A DNA stretch of 10,613 bases from Candidatus Mesolinea sp. UBA5823 (GTDB lineage: Bacteria > Chloroflexota > Anaerolineae > Anaerolineales > Anaerolineaceae): positions 7,275 to 17,887 of the forward strand of contig DICP01000006.1 in NCBI GenBank assembly GCA_002417685.1, given 5' to 3'. A model generated the notes under the pieces. It was not told the DNA's origin. It did not search any database and saw nothing but the letters and a program-made list of their open reading frames with translations. The position numbers and the translations under genes were made by a program. This document shows, one piece after another, positions 1-6,898 of this stretch (positions within the stretch are counted from its first letter, which is position 1; each line of letters starts with the position of its first letter).

Positions 1-2
1 AC

Positions 3-617
3 TGGGCGCGGCAAATTGGGGATGCACTCGAATACCTACACAACCAGGAACCTCCCATTGTGCATCGGGATATCAAGCCTTCGAACCTAAAATTGACCCC
101 CAATGGTCGGGTGAAGCTGGTCGATTTTGGCTTGGTCAAGCTGTTAGCCCCCGGCGAAGTGACCATCACCATCTTGCAGGGGCAAGGAACCGCTATTTAC
201 ACCCCGCTGGAGCAATATGGTGGGGATTCCCTGCATACCGATCGGCGAGCAGATATCTATGCTTTCGGCGCCACGCTTTATCACTTACTCACCAACCAAC
301 CTCCCGTCAATGTCCGCGACCGCTTTTTGGATCCTCATAGCTTACCCAATCCACGCACGATCAACCCTGCCATTTCCACACGTGTGGCGGATGCTATCCT
401 TTGGGCGATGGCGCTGCATCCGGACGATCGACCGGCTGATGTGAGTCAATTTATAAAGGCGCTCACAGGTGAAACAACCGCAAGCCTGCGTAATAGCTAT
501 AGCAATGGCAGCCCGCGCCGGCAAGCAAAAATCGGCGCGTTGGAGCAGCGCTTGATAGCGATAGCTGCCAGTTTAGGTTTCCTCACTCTGCTGCTAACCT
601 TGCTGCGCAATCTCTAA
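3..617 (+). CDS. Membrane-anchored Ser/Thr protein kinase, PknB-type (C-terminal part; 5' end outside window)
   Basis: This is the C-terminal part of a eukaryotic-like Ser/Thr kinase, which transfers phosphate from ATP to protein Ser/Thr. The reading frame is open from base 3, so the gene starts before the window; the GTG at 60 encodes an internal Val. Visible motifs in order are the catalytic loop HRDIKPSN (catalytic Asp and Asn), the Mg-binding DFG in LVDFGLVK, an activation segment ending GTAIYTPLEQY (the APE-like element in PPEQY-like form), and DRRADIYAFGATLYHLL (helix F Asp). The sequence HPDDRP provides the late kinase-lobe Arg. All residues needed for activity in this half are present. 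After about 30 linker residues comes one hydrophobic helix (LIAIAASLGFLTLLLTLL) that ends the protein almost at once. There is therefore no extracellular PASTA or other sensor domain, and the kinase domain should lie on the cytoplasmic face. The N-lobe and any upstream domain cannot be seen. Confidence 0.93.
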   Translation, partial: WARQIGDALEYLHNQEPPIVHRDIKPSNLKLTPNGRVKLVDFGLVKLLAPGEVTITILQGQGTAIYTPLEQYGGDSLHTDRRADIYAFGATLYHLLTNQPPVNVRDRFLDPHSLPNPRTINPAISTRVADAILWAMALHPDDRPADVSQFIKALTGETTASLRNSYSNGSPRRQAKIGALEQRLIAIAASLGFLTLLLTLLRNL

Positions 618-770
618 GCTTATTGCTGGATGAATCGCATAACTAAATGACTTAGAGAATCTTTAACCATGCCCCTTAATGCTGAAAAATTTGTTGGGTG
701 AAGCAGAGCGGACTAAGAAGCTAAAATTTACGCAGTGGAGTGCGTACTTTTCCTGGCGTACCCTCGAAGG
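618..770. other. Intergenic gap between convergent genes
   Basis: This 153-bp gap separates the stop codons of the convergent kinase and GH3-like genes. It holds no convincing small gene. The only structure I see is the short hairpin at 729-746, described separately. Confidence 0.6.
729..751. terminator. Possible bidirectional terminator between convergent genes
   Basis: A perfect 6-bp stem TACGCA/TGCGTA (729-734 and 741-746) with a 6-base loop is followed on the plus strand by CTTTT, and on the minus strand by AAATTTTAG. It lies between the plus-strand kinase and the minus-strand GH3-like gene, where a shared terminator is expected. The stem is short and only moderately GC-rich, so the call is tentative. 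Confidence 0.4.
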
Positions 771-3572
771 TTAACGCTTACCCGATGTAGGATTACTTAC
801 GGTCATCCACCAGAGCAGGGCTGCTACCCAGCCGATAAGCATTCCGACCAAGGTGACTTCCACGATAAACCAAGTGCCCCCTTCGCGTACTAAGTCTTCC
901 AAACCCCCGATACCTAAGGTGAGCAGCAGATAAGTGCTAAAACCGCCAATCAGGGCGCACAACCCAGAACGGATGCCCCACTGCTGAGTGCCCCACCAGA
1001 AACGTCCAGTGGCGTAGGTTGCGCCAAAGCCCAAAGCCATAAAAATGAGGGTCATCAACCAATCGATCATATCCGGATAGCCGCTGGGGTTGGGGGGTAA
1101 TGTTTCCGTTGTGATGGGGCTAACTTCATAGGTTGGGGTCAGTGTTGGGATAGGCGTAGGGGTACTGGTGGGGGTGGGTGTGGGCATGACCAACTGCGCC
1201 AGACCGCCCTGTGTATTGAGGATTAATATGCCAGAAGTATTGGCAGGTTCACTGCTGGCAGTCACTTCAAAGATGCCGTCCCTCTCGATACGATATTCAA
1301 TGGTGGCTAAGCCATCCACGGTGGTGGCTTGGGGTTGAGCGATAATTGCCTGGTCGCCAGCTAAGCGAATAGTGAATTGCACCACAGTGCCATCAGGCAC
1401 GATGTTCTGATTATGGTCATTGATCACGCCGGCTTGAATTTTCACCGTTTCTCCAACCACAAATAGTGGAACAGGCGTTGTTTCTCCCCCTGTTGGAGTT
1501 TCGGTACCGCTTGGCGTGCTCTGTTGAACTTCTCTTGGACTCACCAAAGTAATCGGGATGACTTGGTTCGGATCTGGTGAAGTAACAACCATTAGGTCGT
1601 AACCCACTGCAGGCAAAGAGACTGGCAGCGAGCCTGTTGGTTGCACCTCTTGCATGAGCACCCGCGTTGCGACGTCGATGAAAGCTTGACTGCTGGAATA
1701 TAGTCCATAATACGCTGTTAATTTGGAGATTTCAGTTGCATCCAGGTAGTAGGGGGCATCATAAGAAAAAACAACGATTTTTTTCTCGCGCAGCAAATCA
1801 AAGCGCTCTGCTAACATGCGGCGCAAGGCGTATGTTTCTGGAAAATCGGGGTCTAAATCTTTTATGTTGAAAATCACCCATTGAGCGCGGTTTAGGTTGG
1901 TTGAAAGATAAGGATCAATTCCCGTGGTATTGCTATCCAGGAAGTCGATGAGCTGCTTGAAAGTATAGGAGTTCAGCCGGTTGGCTAAAATCAGATTGCT
2001 GCCGGAAGGTCCATAAAGGCTGAGCAAAGAATTCTGAAAAGCGAAGTTTGGCAGGTCATAAAGTAATTGGCAATTGCTGCACTGCTGCTGAGCGCGTTCG
2101 TCGGTAAAGATAATGATTGAGTCGTATGTTTCGGGCGGGCTAGGTAAGAGTGCATTGAGGTCTTCTGGGCTGGGTGAAATCAGCGTTACGGCTTCTCGGG
2201 CGACGTTAAAGTTGATTTCCTCAGCCTGACCAAGGTTGGCTAAGTTTGTTGGGTTAGGGACGATTGTTTCCGGATTAAAGCTGCCATAAATTTCGAGCTT
2301 TGCCCTGAGGATGCGCAACACAGCGGCGTCCACACGGTTGGCAAAGACGGAATCCTCTTCATATTTGCTGGCAAAGAGCTGCAGCGTGCGCGTGATCGTT
2401 TCGTATGCGCTTTGGTCCAAAGGAGCTTTGAAATCATGCACGTAAAGCAAGTCATTGCCGGCTAAAAAAGCCGTCCGGGCGATGTTAAAGGCATCAAAGG
2501 TTTGTCCGGTTGGGTCAAAAAAATTACGCACTGCGCGGCTGCCCAAGCTGTTGGTAACAGTTAGACCACCAGCGGCACGCCAGTTAGCGATAGGTTCTAC
2601 CGCAAGCAGCTGCTCCAAAGCTGTGGCATCAAAGCTGACCGGGCGGGTGGTCGCGCGAATATTGCCCTGAAAGCCCTGAAAGCGAATATGCGCAATCATC
2701 AAGCCGTCCACTTGGCTGGCAGGATCTTCTGCAGAGGTAACGGTGAAGAAAGGCGCCAGCTCGATCTGCTTGAGCTGCTCTAAGGATTTGCGCACCGTAG
2801 AAACCTCTTCATCTGGGGAGCGATCGGCGCTGCCCAAACCGGGGAAGTTGCGCGCTATCACGCTAAGCCTGCCTTGGCTGCCGCTGTGTAAACCAGCCAC
2901 ATAAGCTTGCCCCAATTCCCCTACCCAATATTGATCACCCCCAAAAAGCGATGGACCTGCGTAACGCGCAGCCTCTAAATTTGCAGTATCAGCTACGTCT
3001 AACGTGGGGCCAATGTAGAGGTTGAAGCCCAAAGCAGCTAACTCGCTGCCCATCACTTGCCCGACCTCCTCAGCTAACTCTGGTGACCAAGTGGCGCCCA
3101 AGCTCATTTGGTTGGGCAAGGGTGTGAGCCCGCTCAGGATTTGATCGTTTCCGCTGCCACCCTGCTCAATGCCGATATAAAGCGGTATATAAACGGGAGT
3201 AGGCTGGGGCGGCGTGGTATCTGGCAAAGGCTGGGTCTTTTCCCAAGCTGTGTTTTGCATGGAGGTGATCAGGTTTTGTGTGGCTTGTGCAGTGTCCACA
3301 TCTACAAAGTTATCCTGATCAGCACGCAACACAAACCCACCGACATGCCAATTCGTGATGAGGTCATAGAGCTCTGAATCTGGATCGATATCTGTTCCCT
3401 TGAAAGTAACCAGGAAAAGCTGCCCCACTTTTTCTGCTGGGGTCATTTGGGCAAGAAGTCCTTCAGCTTGGTCAGCTTGCGCAGGGGCACTTGCCCGCGC
3501 ACCTGCCGGCAAGGCGCAAATGAGTAACATAAGCGCGAGGACAAAGCAGAGAGAAACTTTAAACTGCTTCAC
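771..3572 (-). CDS. Exported GH3-like (NagZ-type) protein, probable pseudoenzyme, with Ig-like domain and three C-terminal membrane helices
   Basis: This 933-residue protein is related to family 3 beta-N-acetylhexosaminidases. I chose the GTG start at 3572 because GAGGGAG lies just upstream and the GTG overlaps the previous stop (GTGA); a longer in-frame extension to 3617 is less likely. Order of parts: signal peptide (about 1-28, ending ALPAGARASA); GH3 N-domain (about 38-430), with MTPAEKVGQLFLV, HVGGFVLR, a GIEQGG site and AGNDLL; GH3 C-terminal-like domain (about 440-660), with VFSYDAPYYLDATEISK; Ig/Big-like beta domain (about 700-787); Thr/Pro stalk (797-830); and membrane helices near 836-856, 870-889 and 901-923. 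The usual KHFPGHGDTD element reads RNFPGLGSAD (241-250), and the nucleophile Asp in TDxL is Asn341 (TNSL), so catalysis is probably lost. A lone CSNC pair (498-501) is the only cysteine in the ectodomain. The likely role is binding of wall or surface glycans, which is an inference. Confidence 0.87.
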   Translation of the reverse strand: MKQFKVSLCFVLALMLLICALPAGARASAPAQADQAEGLLAQMTPAEKVGQLFLVTFKGTDIDPDSELYDLITNWHVGGFVLRADQDNFVDVDTAQATQNLITSMQNTAWEKTQPLPDTTPPQPTPVYIPLYIGIEQGGSGNDQILSGLTPLPNQMSLGATWSPELAEEVGQVMGSELAALGFNLYIGPTLDVADTANLEAARYAGPSLFGGDQYWVGELGQAYVAGLHSGSQGRLSVIARNFPGLGSADRSPDEEVSTVRKSLEQLKQIELAPFFTVTSAEDPASQVDGLMIAHIRFQGFQGNIRATTRPVSFDATALEQLLAVEPIANWRAAGGLTVTNSLGSRAVRNFFDPTGQTFDAFNIARTAFLAGNDLLYVHDFKAPLDQSAYETITRTLQLFASKYEEDSVFANRVDAAVLRILRAKLEIYGSFNPETIVPNPTNLANLGQAEEINFNVAREAVTLISPSPEDLNALLPSPPETYDSIIIFTDERAQQQCSNCQLLYDLPNFAFQNSLLSLYGPSGSNLILANRLNSYTFKQLIDFLDSNTTGIDPYLSTNLNRAQWVIFNIKDLDPDFPETYALRRMLAERFDLLREKKIVVFSYDAPYYLDATEISKLTAYYGLYSSSQAFIDVATRVLMQEVQPTGSLPVSLPAVGYDLMVVTSPDPNQVIPITLVSPREVQQSTPSGTETPTGGETTPVPLFVVGETVKIQAGVINDHNQNIVPDGTVVQFTIRLAGDQAIIAQPQATTVDGLATIEYRIERDGIFEVTASSEPANTSGILILNTQGGLAQLVMPTPTPTSTPTPIPTLTPTYEVSPITTETLPPNPSGYPDMIDWLMTLIFMALGFGATYATGRFWWGTQQWGIRSGLCALIGGFSTYLLLTLGIGGLEDLVREGGTWFIVEVTLVGMLIGWVAALLWWMTVSNPTSGKR

Positions 3573-3584
3573 GTTTCTCCCTCG
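3569..3584 (-). promoter_or_regulatory. Coupled stop/start (GTGA) with ribosome binding site for the GH3-like gene
   Basis: Read on the minus strand, GAGGGAGAAACGTGA contains a ribosome site (GAGGGAG), the GTG start at 3572 and the TGA stop of the phosphodiesterase at 3571-3569. This fixes the start of the downstream gene and indicates translational coupling. Confidence 0.75.
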
Positions 3585-4318
3585 AAGACCGCAAGAGCAT
3601 TTGCTGGGTTGTTGCAAAAAACACCATCCACGCCGTATGCACGCATGCGCAGGAGATCATCGGGCGCATCGATGGTGTAGGTGTTCACTTGTTTGTGACT
3701 GGCGTGCAGGCGTGCAACCATCTCTGCGCTAACGTCTGTATAGTATGGATGTAAAGCATCATAAGGAAAAATCCTGCCCAAACTGCCTTGCATGCGGCGG
3801 TTGCTCGGGTTAGTGAGCAGACCAAGCTTGATTTGCGGGTTTTGCATGTGCGCTCGGCTTAGGTTGAGCGGGTTAAAAGAAGAAAGCAGCACTGAGTCTT
3901 CTAAATGGAATTTTTCCGTCAGGCGGATAACATGCGAGGTCAGTGCGTCCAGTGGGTGGGCATAGTTTTTGAGCTCGACGTTGATACGCAGTTTGCCGCC
4001 TAAGGCTTCGTAAACCTCTGACAAGGTAGGTAACTTTTCACCCCGGAACGCTTCGCCAAAGTAACTGCCGGCGTCCAGCTCGCGCAAAGCCGCTAAGGGC
4101 ATTTCTGCCACCTTGCCATGACCATTTGTGGTGCGGTCCACAGTGTCATCGTGGATTACGATTAGCTGCTTATCGGCGGTGAGCATCACGTCTAGCTCGA
4201 TGCCGTCGGCGCCAAGGCGCTGAGCTAATAAAAAGGCTGCCAGCGTATTTTCTGGCGCTAAAGCACTAGCCCCCCTGTGGGCGTAAATCAGGGGTCTGGA
4301 TCTGTTCTCCTCTTCCAT
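3569..4318 (-). CDS. Glycerophosphodiester phosphodiesterase (GDPD family)
   Basis: This 249-residue cytoplasmic enzyme is predicted to hydrolyse glycerophosphodiesters, such as deacylated phospholipid headgroups, to glycerol-3-phosphate and an alcohol. The family's TIM-barrel signatures are all present: HRG at 14-16, PEN at 22-24, ELDV with metal ligands Glu41 and Asp43, HDDTVDRTTNG with catalytic His56, VELK with Glu115 and Lys117, and DGVFCNNP near the C terminus. There is no signal peptide. The frame stays open upstream to 4441, but I prefer the ATG at 4318: upstream ATG and TTG codons lack a ribosome site, and an extended -10 ends 7 bases before this ATG, suggesting a leaderless message. 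A second possible ATG is at 4342. The stop overlaps the GTG of the GH3-like gene by 4 bases, so the two are probably translated together. The natural substrate is unknown. Confidence 0.93.
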   Translation of the reverse strand: MEEENRSRPLIYAHRGASALAPENTLAAFLLAQRLGADGIELDVMLTADKQLIVIHDDTVDRTTNGHGKVAEMPLAALRELDAGSYFGEAFRGEKLPTLSEVYEALGGKLRINVELKNYAHPLDALTSHVIRLTEKFHLEDSVLLSSFNPLNLSRAHMQNPQIKLGLLTNPSNRRMQGSLGRIFPYDALHPYYTDVSAEMVARLHASHKQVNTYTIDAPDDLLRMRAYGVDGVFCNNPANALAVFEGET

Positions 4319-4334
4319 TCCGCTAATTATAGCA
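4319..4334 (-). promoter_or_regulatory. Extended -10 promoter for the GDPD/GH3-like operon, apparently leaderless
   Basis: The minus strand reads TGCTATAAT (4334-4326), a perfect extended -10 of the TGnTATAAT form. Seven bases (TAGCGGA) then separate it from the ATG at 4318. With a usual -10 to start-site distance, transcription would begin at or beside the A of that ATG. The -35 region is only a T-run (GTTTTTT), which fits an extended -10 promoter. No Shine-Dalgarno sequence precedes the ATG. Confidence 0.55.
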
Positions 4335-4361
4335 TCGCTCATGTTTGAAAAAACTTTGTTA

Positions 4362-4402
4362 AAATATAAGCAGCGGTCTGTCGCTGGCCGCTGCTTATAT
4401 TT
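4362..4402. repeat. Perfect 15-bp inverted repeat (hairpin or operator)
   Basis: The arms AAATATAAGCAGCGG (4362-4376) and CCGCTGCTTATATTT (4388-4402) are exact reverse complements with an 11-base spacer. In RNA, a further G-U and C-G pair would shrink the loop to 7 bases. The inner CAGCG can instead pair with a second CGCTG at 4382-4386, giving an alternative short hairpin. The element lies just upstream of the minus-strand promoter and is followed on the plus strand by GGAGGAG, which has no well-spaced start codon. It could be an operator, a structured leader or a small-RNA end; there is no upstream gene that it would obviously terminate. Confidence 0.7.
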
Positions 4403-4455
4403 GGAGGAGAAAGACAAAAAATTGTGTACTAGTGTTGCCAATTCTGCATCACATC

Positions 4456-4523
4456 GTCAATCTGCAGATGGTGCTTGAAGCGGGTTATGTTGCGTTTCAA
4501 TGGCTTACCTCTAGCAGATTGAC
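4456..4523. repeat. 10-bp inverted repeat with 48-base spacer
   Basis: GTCAATCTGC (4456-4465) and GCAGATTGAC (4514-4523) are exact reverse complements. The long spacer makes a simple hairpin less likely. A looped operator or a folded untranslated RNA are both possible, and so is chance. Confidence 0.35.
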
Positions 4524-4549
4524 CATAGTATAACGCTAAAAACTGTGTA

Positions 4550-4568
4550 AATCCTTAATGAATCCTTA
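4550..4568 (+). promoter_or_regulatory. Direct repeat AATCCTTA x2 at 11-bp spacing, candidate OmpR/PhoB-type operator
   Basis: AATCCTTA occurs at 4550-4557 and again at 4561-4568, so equivalent bases lie 11 bp apart, about one helical turn. OmpR/PhoB-family regulators bind such head-to-tail half-sites as dimers. The site lies about 107 bp before the start codon of an OmpR-family regulator, so autoregulation is the natural reading. Binding itself is inferred. Confidence 0.5.
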
Positions 4569-4674
4569 GAAGTACCTGTGAAGCGCTTCCTCTCAGGCTT
4601 TTCACAGCGATTAGGGTTATAGTGTGTTATATAAACATTCACATCAATAGATTGTCATATTGAGGAAGAAGAAA

Positions 4675-5352
4675 ATGCCGAAGGTCTTGGTTGTTGATGA
4701 CGATATTAAACTGCTAAAGATGCTTAAGCGCACACTGGTATTTGAGAACTTAGATGTATTGACGGCAACAAACGGCCGTGAAGCTCTCGAGGTGGTGCAG
4801 CAAGAAGCCCCAGATTTGCTCATCGTTGATTGGATGATGCCGGAAATGGACGGCTTGGAGCTTATTCAACATTTGCGCGACGCTAATAACCGCATGCCCA
4901 TTCTGATGCTCACTGCGCGGGATGCAGTCGAAAACCGGGTGTTTGGGCTGGAGTCTGGCGCTGATGACTACTTGGTCAAGCCCTTTGCGCCGGCGGAGCT
5001 GGTGGCACGTGTGCATGCCCTCCTGCGCCGTGTGGAACCTAAAGCCGATGATCAAGAGGTGCAATATAATGATGTGCGCTTGGATCCGAAGCAGCATGAA
5101 GCCTGGCGCGGTGAACGTAAGCTTTCACTGACTGTTACGGAGTTTAACCTGCTTTATTACTTTCTACGCCATCCACGGCAGGTGCTCGAGCGTAATCAGA
5201 TCCTCATGGATGTGTGGGGTTATGACTTTGGCGGAGATAGCAACGTTTTGGAGATTTACATTAGCTACTTGCGTAAAAAATTAGAGGCAGAGAATGAACC
5301 CCGCCTGATCCAAACGGTGCGAGGGATTGGCTATATGCTCCGCGAGGAATAA
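4675..5352 (+). CDS. OmpR/PhoB-family response regulator
   Basis: This 225-residue DNA-binding response regulator is predicted to be phosphorylated by the histidine kinase encoded next and then to bind direct-repeat operators. The receiver domain (about 2-115) has the acidic pocket DDD at 8-10, phospho-acceptor Asp52 in LIVDWMMPEMDG, the switch Thr80 in LTAR and Lys102 in LVKPF. The winged-helix domain (about 130-223) shows LSLTVTEFNLLYYF, the recognition region with GGDSNVLEIYISYLRKKLE, and the hairpin TVRGIGYML. The length is normal for the family. I chose the ATG at 4675 because GAGGAAG lies 6 bases upstream; the frame also opens at TTG 4660, but that codon overlaps the ribosome site. The stop overlaps the kinase start by one base. 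The closest named relatives by eye are MprA/MtrA-like regulators, but I would not assign a name. Confidence 0.95.
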   Translation: MPKVLVVDDDIKLLKMLKRTLVFENLDVLTATNGREALEVVQQEAPDLLIVDWMMPEMDGLELIQHLRDANNRMPILMLTARDAVENRVFGLESGADDYLVKPFAPAELVARVHALLRRVEPKADDQEVQYNDVRLDPKQHEAWRGERKLSLTVTEFNLLYYFLRHPRQVLERNQILMDVWGYDFGGDSNVLEIYISYLRKKLEAENEPRLIQTVRGIGYMLREE

Positions 5353-6800
5353 TGTCCATCCGCGTGCGCTTTACTTTGGTTTACAACCTAATTTTATTGG
5401 CAACGCTCACCGTCTTTAGCGTGGCGCTCTATAATATTCAGGCAATTAATACCCTCCGGACGCTGAAAAGTGCTCTGACCAAAAGCAGCGATGAGGTGGC
5501 GATTAACCTTATTCCACTCGTGCTGCTTTACCCGCCTTCGCTTGGTCCTAATCTACAAGAAAGCGATCCACGCCTATTTGAGAATCTTTCTAATGCCTTA
5601 GAAATCAAAAGCTTGAGGGAGCGGGAGATTGTGCGCGTGCTCGATGCATCTGGCAATCTGGTTGCCGCACCTTTTGGATTAGCAGACAAAGGCTTACCCA
5701 TCAGCAAAGAGGGTATGGAGCAATTACAGAATGGTAATGCCTGGTGGGAGACTACTAACGTCGGTGTGAATCTGCTCGTGCTCAACCGACCCATCATTGT
5801 GGATAACCAGCTTTATATGATTTTACAGGTAGCACGTCCGCTCACCGAGCGTGAACAAAGCTTGCATGCCTTACGCAATACCCTTATCACGGCGGATTTG
5901 GTAGTTTTAGTGCTTGCTTCGATCATCGGCTGGGTGCTTTCTGGCTATCTGCTGCGCCCAATCAAACGCATTACCCAAACAGCCCAGCAAATCGGTAACG
6001 AACAAAATTTTTCCCGACGGGTGGACTATAACGGTCCTAATGACGAAGTGGGACAGTTGGCGAAGACTTTCAATACCATGTTGGAGCAATTAGAAGAAGC
6101 CTACAAAAAGGTCTCAGGTGCATTGGAAATGCAGCGCGATTTTCTCGCGGATGTTTCGCACGAACTACGCACTCCCCTCACTACCTTGCGGGGTAACCTG
6201 GGTTTGTTACGGCATGAACCGCCAATTCCGGAAGATGAAACTGCAGATATCCTCAACGATATGGTTGATGAAACTGACCGCATGATCCGTTTAGTCAACG
6301 AGCTATTAGAGCAGGCTCGGGCGGATTCGACCAAAAACATGCTCTTGGAACCGGTGAATCTCAAAATATTGCTTCAAGACGTCGTGCGACAAGTAAAGCT
6401 GCTGAGCGAAGACCGACAAATTAGCCTTGGCGTTCCCGATGATCTGAACGTGATGGCTACCAAAGATGCTTTAAAGCAAGTAATGCTTATATTGGTTGAT
6501 AACGCTATCAAGCATTCCCAACGTGATATTGTGCTTGAAGCGCAGCGGGTAGAGGATGAAGTGGAAATTCGGGTCATCGATCACGGTAAGGGTTTATCAC
6601 CTGAAGAATTAACCCACGTCTTCGAGCGTTTTTACCGTGCAGATCGCCTCAGCGGTAACGGTTTTGGTTTGGGGCTTTCTATCGCTAAAGGCTTGGTAGA
6701 AAACATGAACGGTCAAATCAGTATGGCTAGCGAAATAGGAGTGGGCACCACAGTTATGCTTAGGTTCAAGGCAGCCGAGCGTGAAGGAGAAGCAACTTAA
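5352..6800 (+). CDS. Sensor histidine kinase of the two-component pair
   Basis: This 482-residue membrane sensor autophosphorylates on His and passes phosphate to the adjacent regulator. The first helix (about 8-30) and second helix (about 178-200) flank an extracytoplasmic domain of roughly 145 residues with no motif I recognise. A HAMP linker follows (about 200-253, LRPIKRITQTAQQIG and DEVGQLAKTFNTM). The dimerisation domain has the phospho-acceptor His270 in DVSHELRTPL. The ATPase domain has the N box LVDNAIKHS (Asn384), G1 DHGKG (410-414), the F box ERFYRAD, and G2 GFGLGLS, ending GVGTTVMLRF. All catalytic boxes are intact. The ATG shares a base with the regulator stop (TAATG), and a GAGG sits just before it, so translation is coupled. 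The stimulus is not predictable from the sequence; the sensor domain suggests an envelope or extracellular signal. Confidence 0.95.
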   Translation: MSIRVRFTLVYNLILLATLTVFSVALYNIQAINTLRTLKSALTKSSDEVAINLIPLVLLYPPSLGPNLQESDPRLFENLSNALEIKSLREREIVRVLDASGNLVAAPFGLADKGLPISKEGMEQLQNGNAWWETTNVGVNLLVLNRPIIVDNQLYMILQVARPLTEREQSLHALRNTLITADLVVLVLASIIGWVLSGYLLRPIKRITQTAQQIGNEQNFSRRVDYNGPNDEVGQLAKTFNTMLEQLEEAYKKVSGALEMQRDFLADVSHELRTPLTTLRGNLGLLRHEPPIPEDETADILNDMVDETDRMIRLVNELLEQARADSTKNMLLEPVNLKILLQDVVRQVKLLSEDRQISLGVPDDLNVMATKDALKQVMLILVDNAIKHSQRDIVLEAQRVEDEVEIRVIDHGKGLSPEELTHVFERFYRADRLSGNGFGLGLSIAKGLVENMNGQISMASEIGVGTTVMLRFKAAEREGEAT

Positions 6801-6898
6801 GCCTCTTGAAAAGCCGCCTTTGCGCATAGTATCTGACCCTCATGATAAAATATCCCATGAACTAATCTCACCTTAGACACATGGAGTAGGAGGTTACT
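6801..6898 (+). promoter_or_regulatory. Short intergenic region with candidate extended -10 and strong ribosome site
   Basis: A plus-strand TGATAAAAT (6843-6851) resembles an extended -10 (TGnTAAAAT); no good -35 accompanies it. AGGAGG (6888-6893) lies 5 bases before the TTG at 6899 and fixes that start. No clear terminator follows the histidine kinase, so read-through from the two-component operon is possible. Confidence 0.4.

Larger units (their letters stand above)
4319..4674. other. Divergent control region between the GDPD operon and the two-component operon
   Basis: This 356-bp gene-free stretch separates two divergent operons. It contains the minus-strand extended -10, a perfect 15-bp inverted repeat (4362-4402), a 10-bp dyad (4456-4465 with 4514-4523), an 11-bp-spaced direct repeat (4550-4568), a 7-bp dyad CTGTGAA/TTCACAG (4576-4582 with 4601-4607) enclosing the palindrome GAAGCGCTTC (4580-4589), and an AT-rich stretch (TTATATAAA, 4627-4635) that may include the plus-strand -10. 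I could not assign a -35 with conviction for the response-regulator operon. No credible protein-coding gene is visible. Confidence 0.6.

Noticed and set aside
3573..3617. Longer start for the GH3-like protein at 3617
   Set aside because: It would overlap the phosphodiesterase by 49 bases and place 15 polar, Cys-containing residues before the signal peptide. The GTG at 3572 has a good ribosome site.
4319..4441. N-terminal extension of the phosphodiesterase up to 4441
   Set aside because: It would run through the 15-bp inverted repeat and the -10 element, has no ribosome site, and encodes no family sequence.
4435..4533. Small plus-strand frame (TTG start, 32 codons) in the divergent region
   Set aside because: GGAGGAG at 4403-4409 is too far from the TTG, the start is non-ATG, and the frame crosses the 10-bp dyad. 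Coding evidence is absent.
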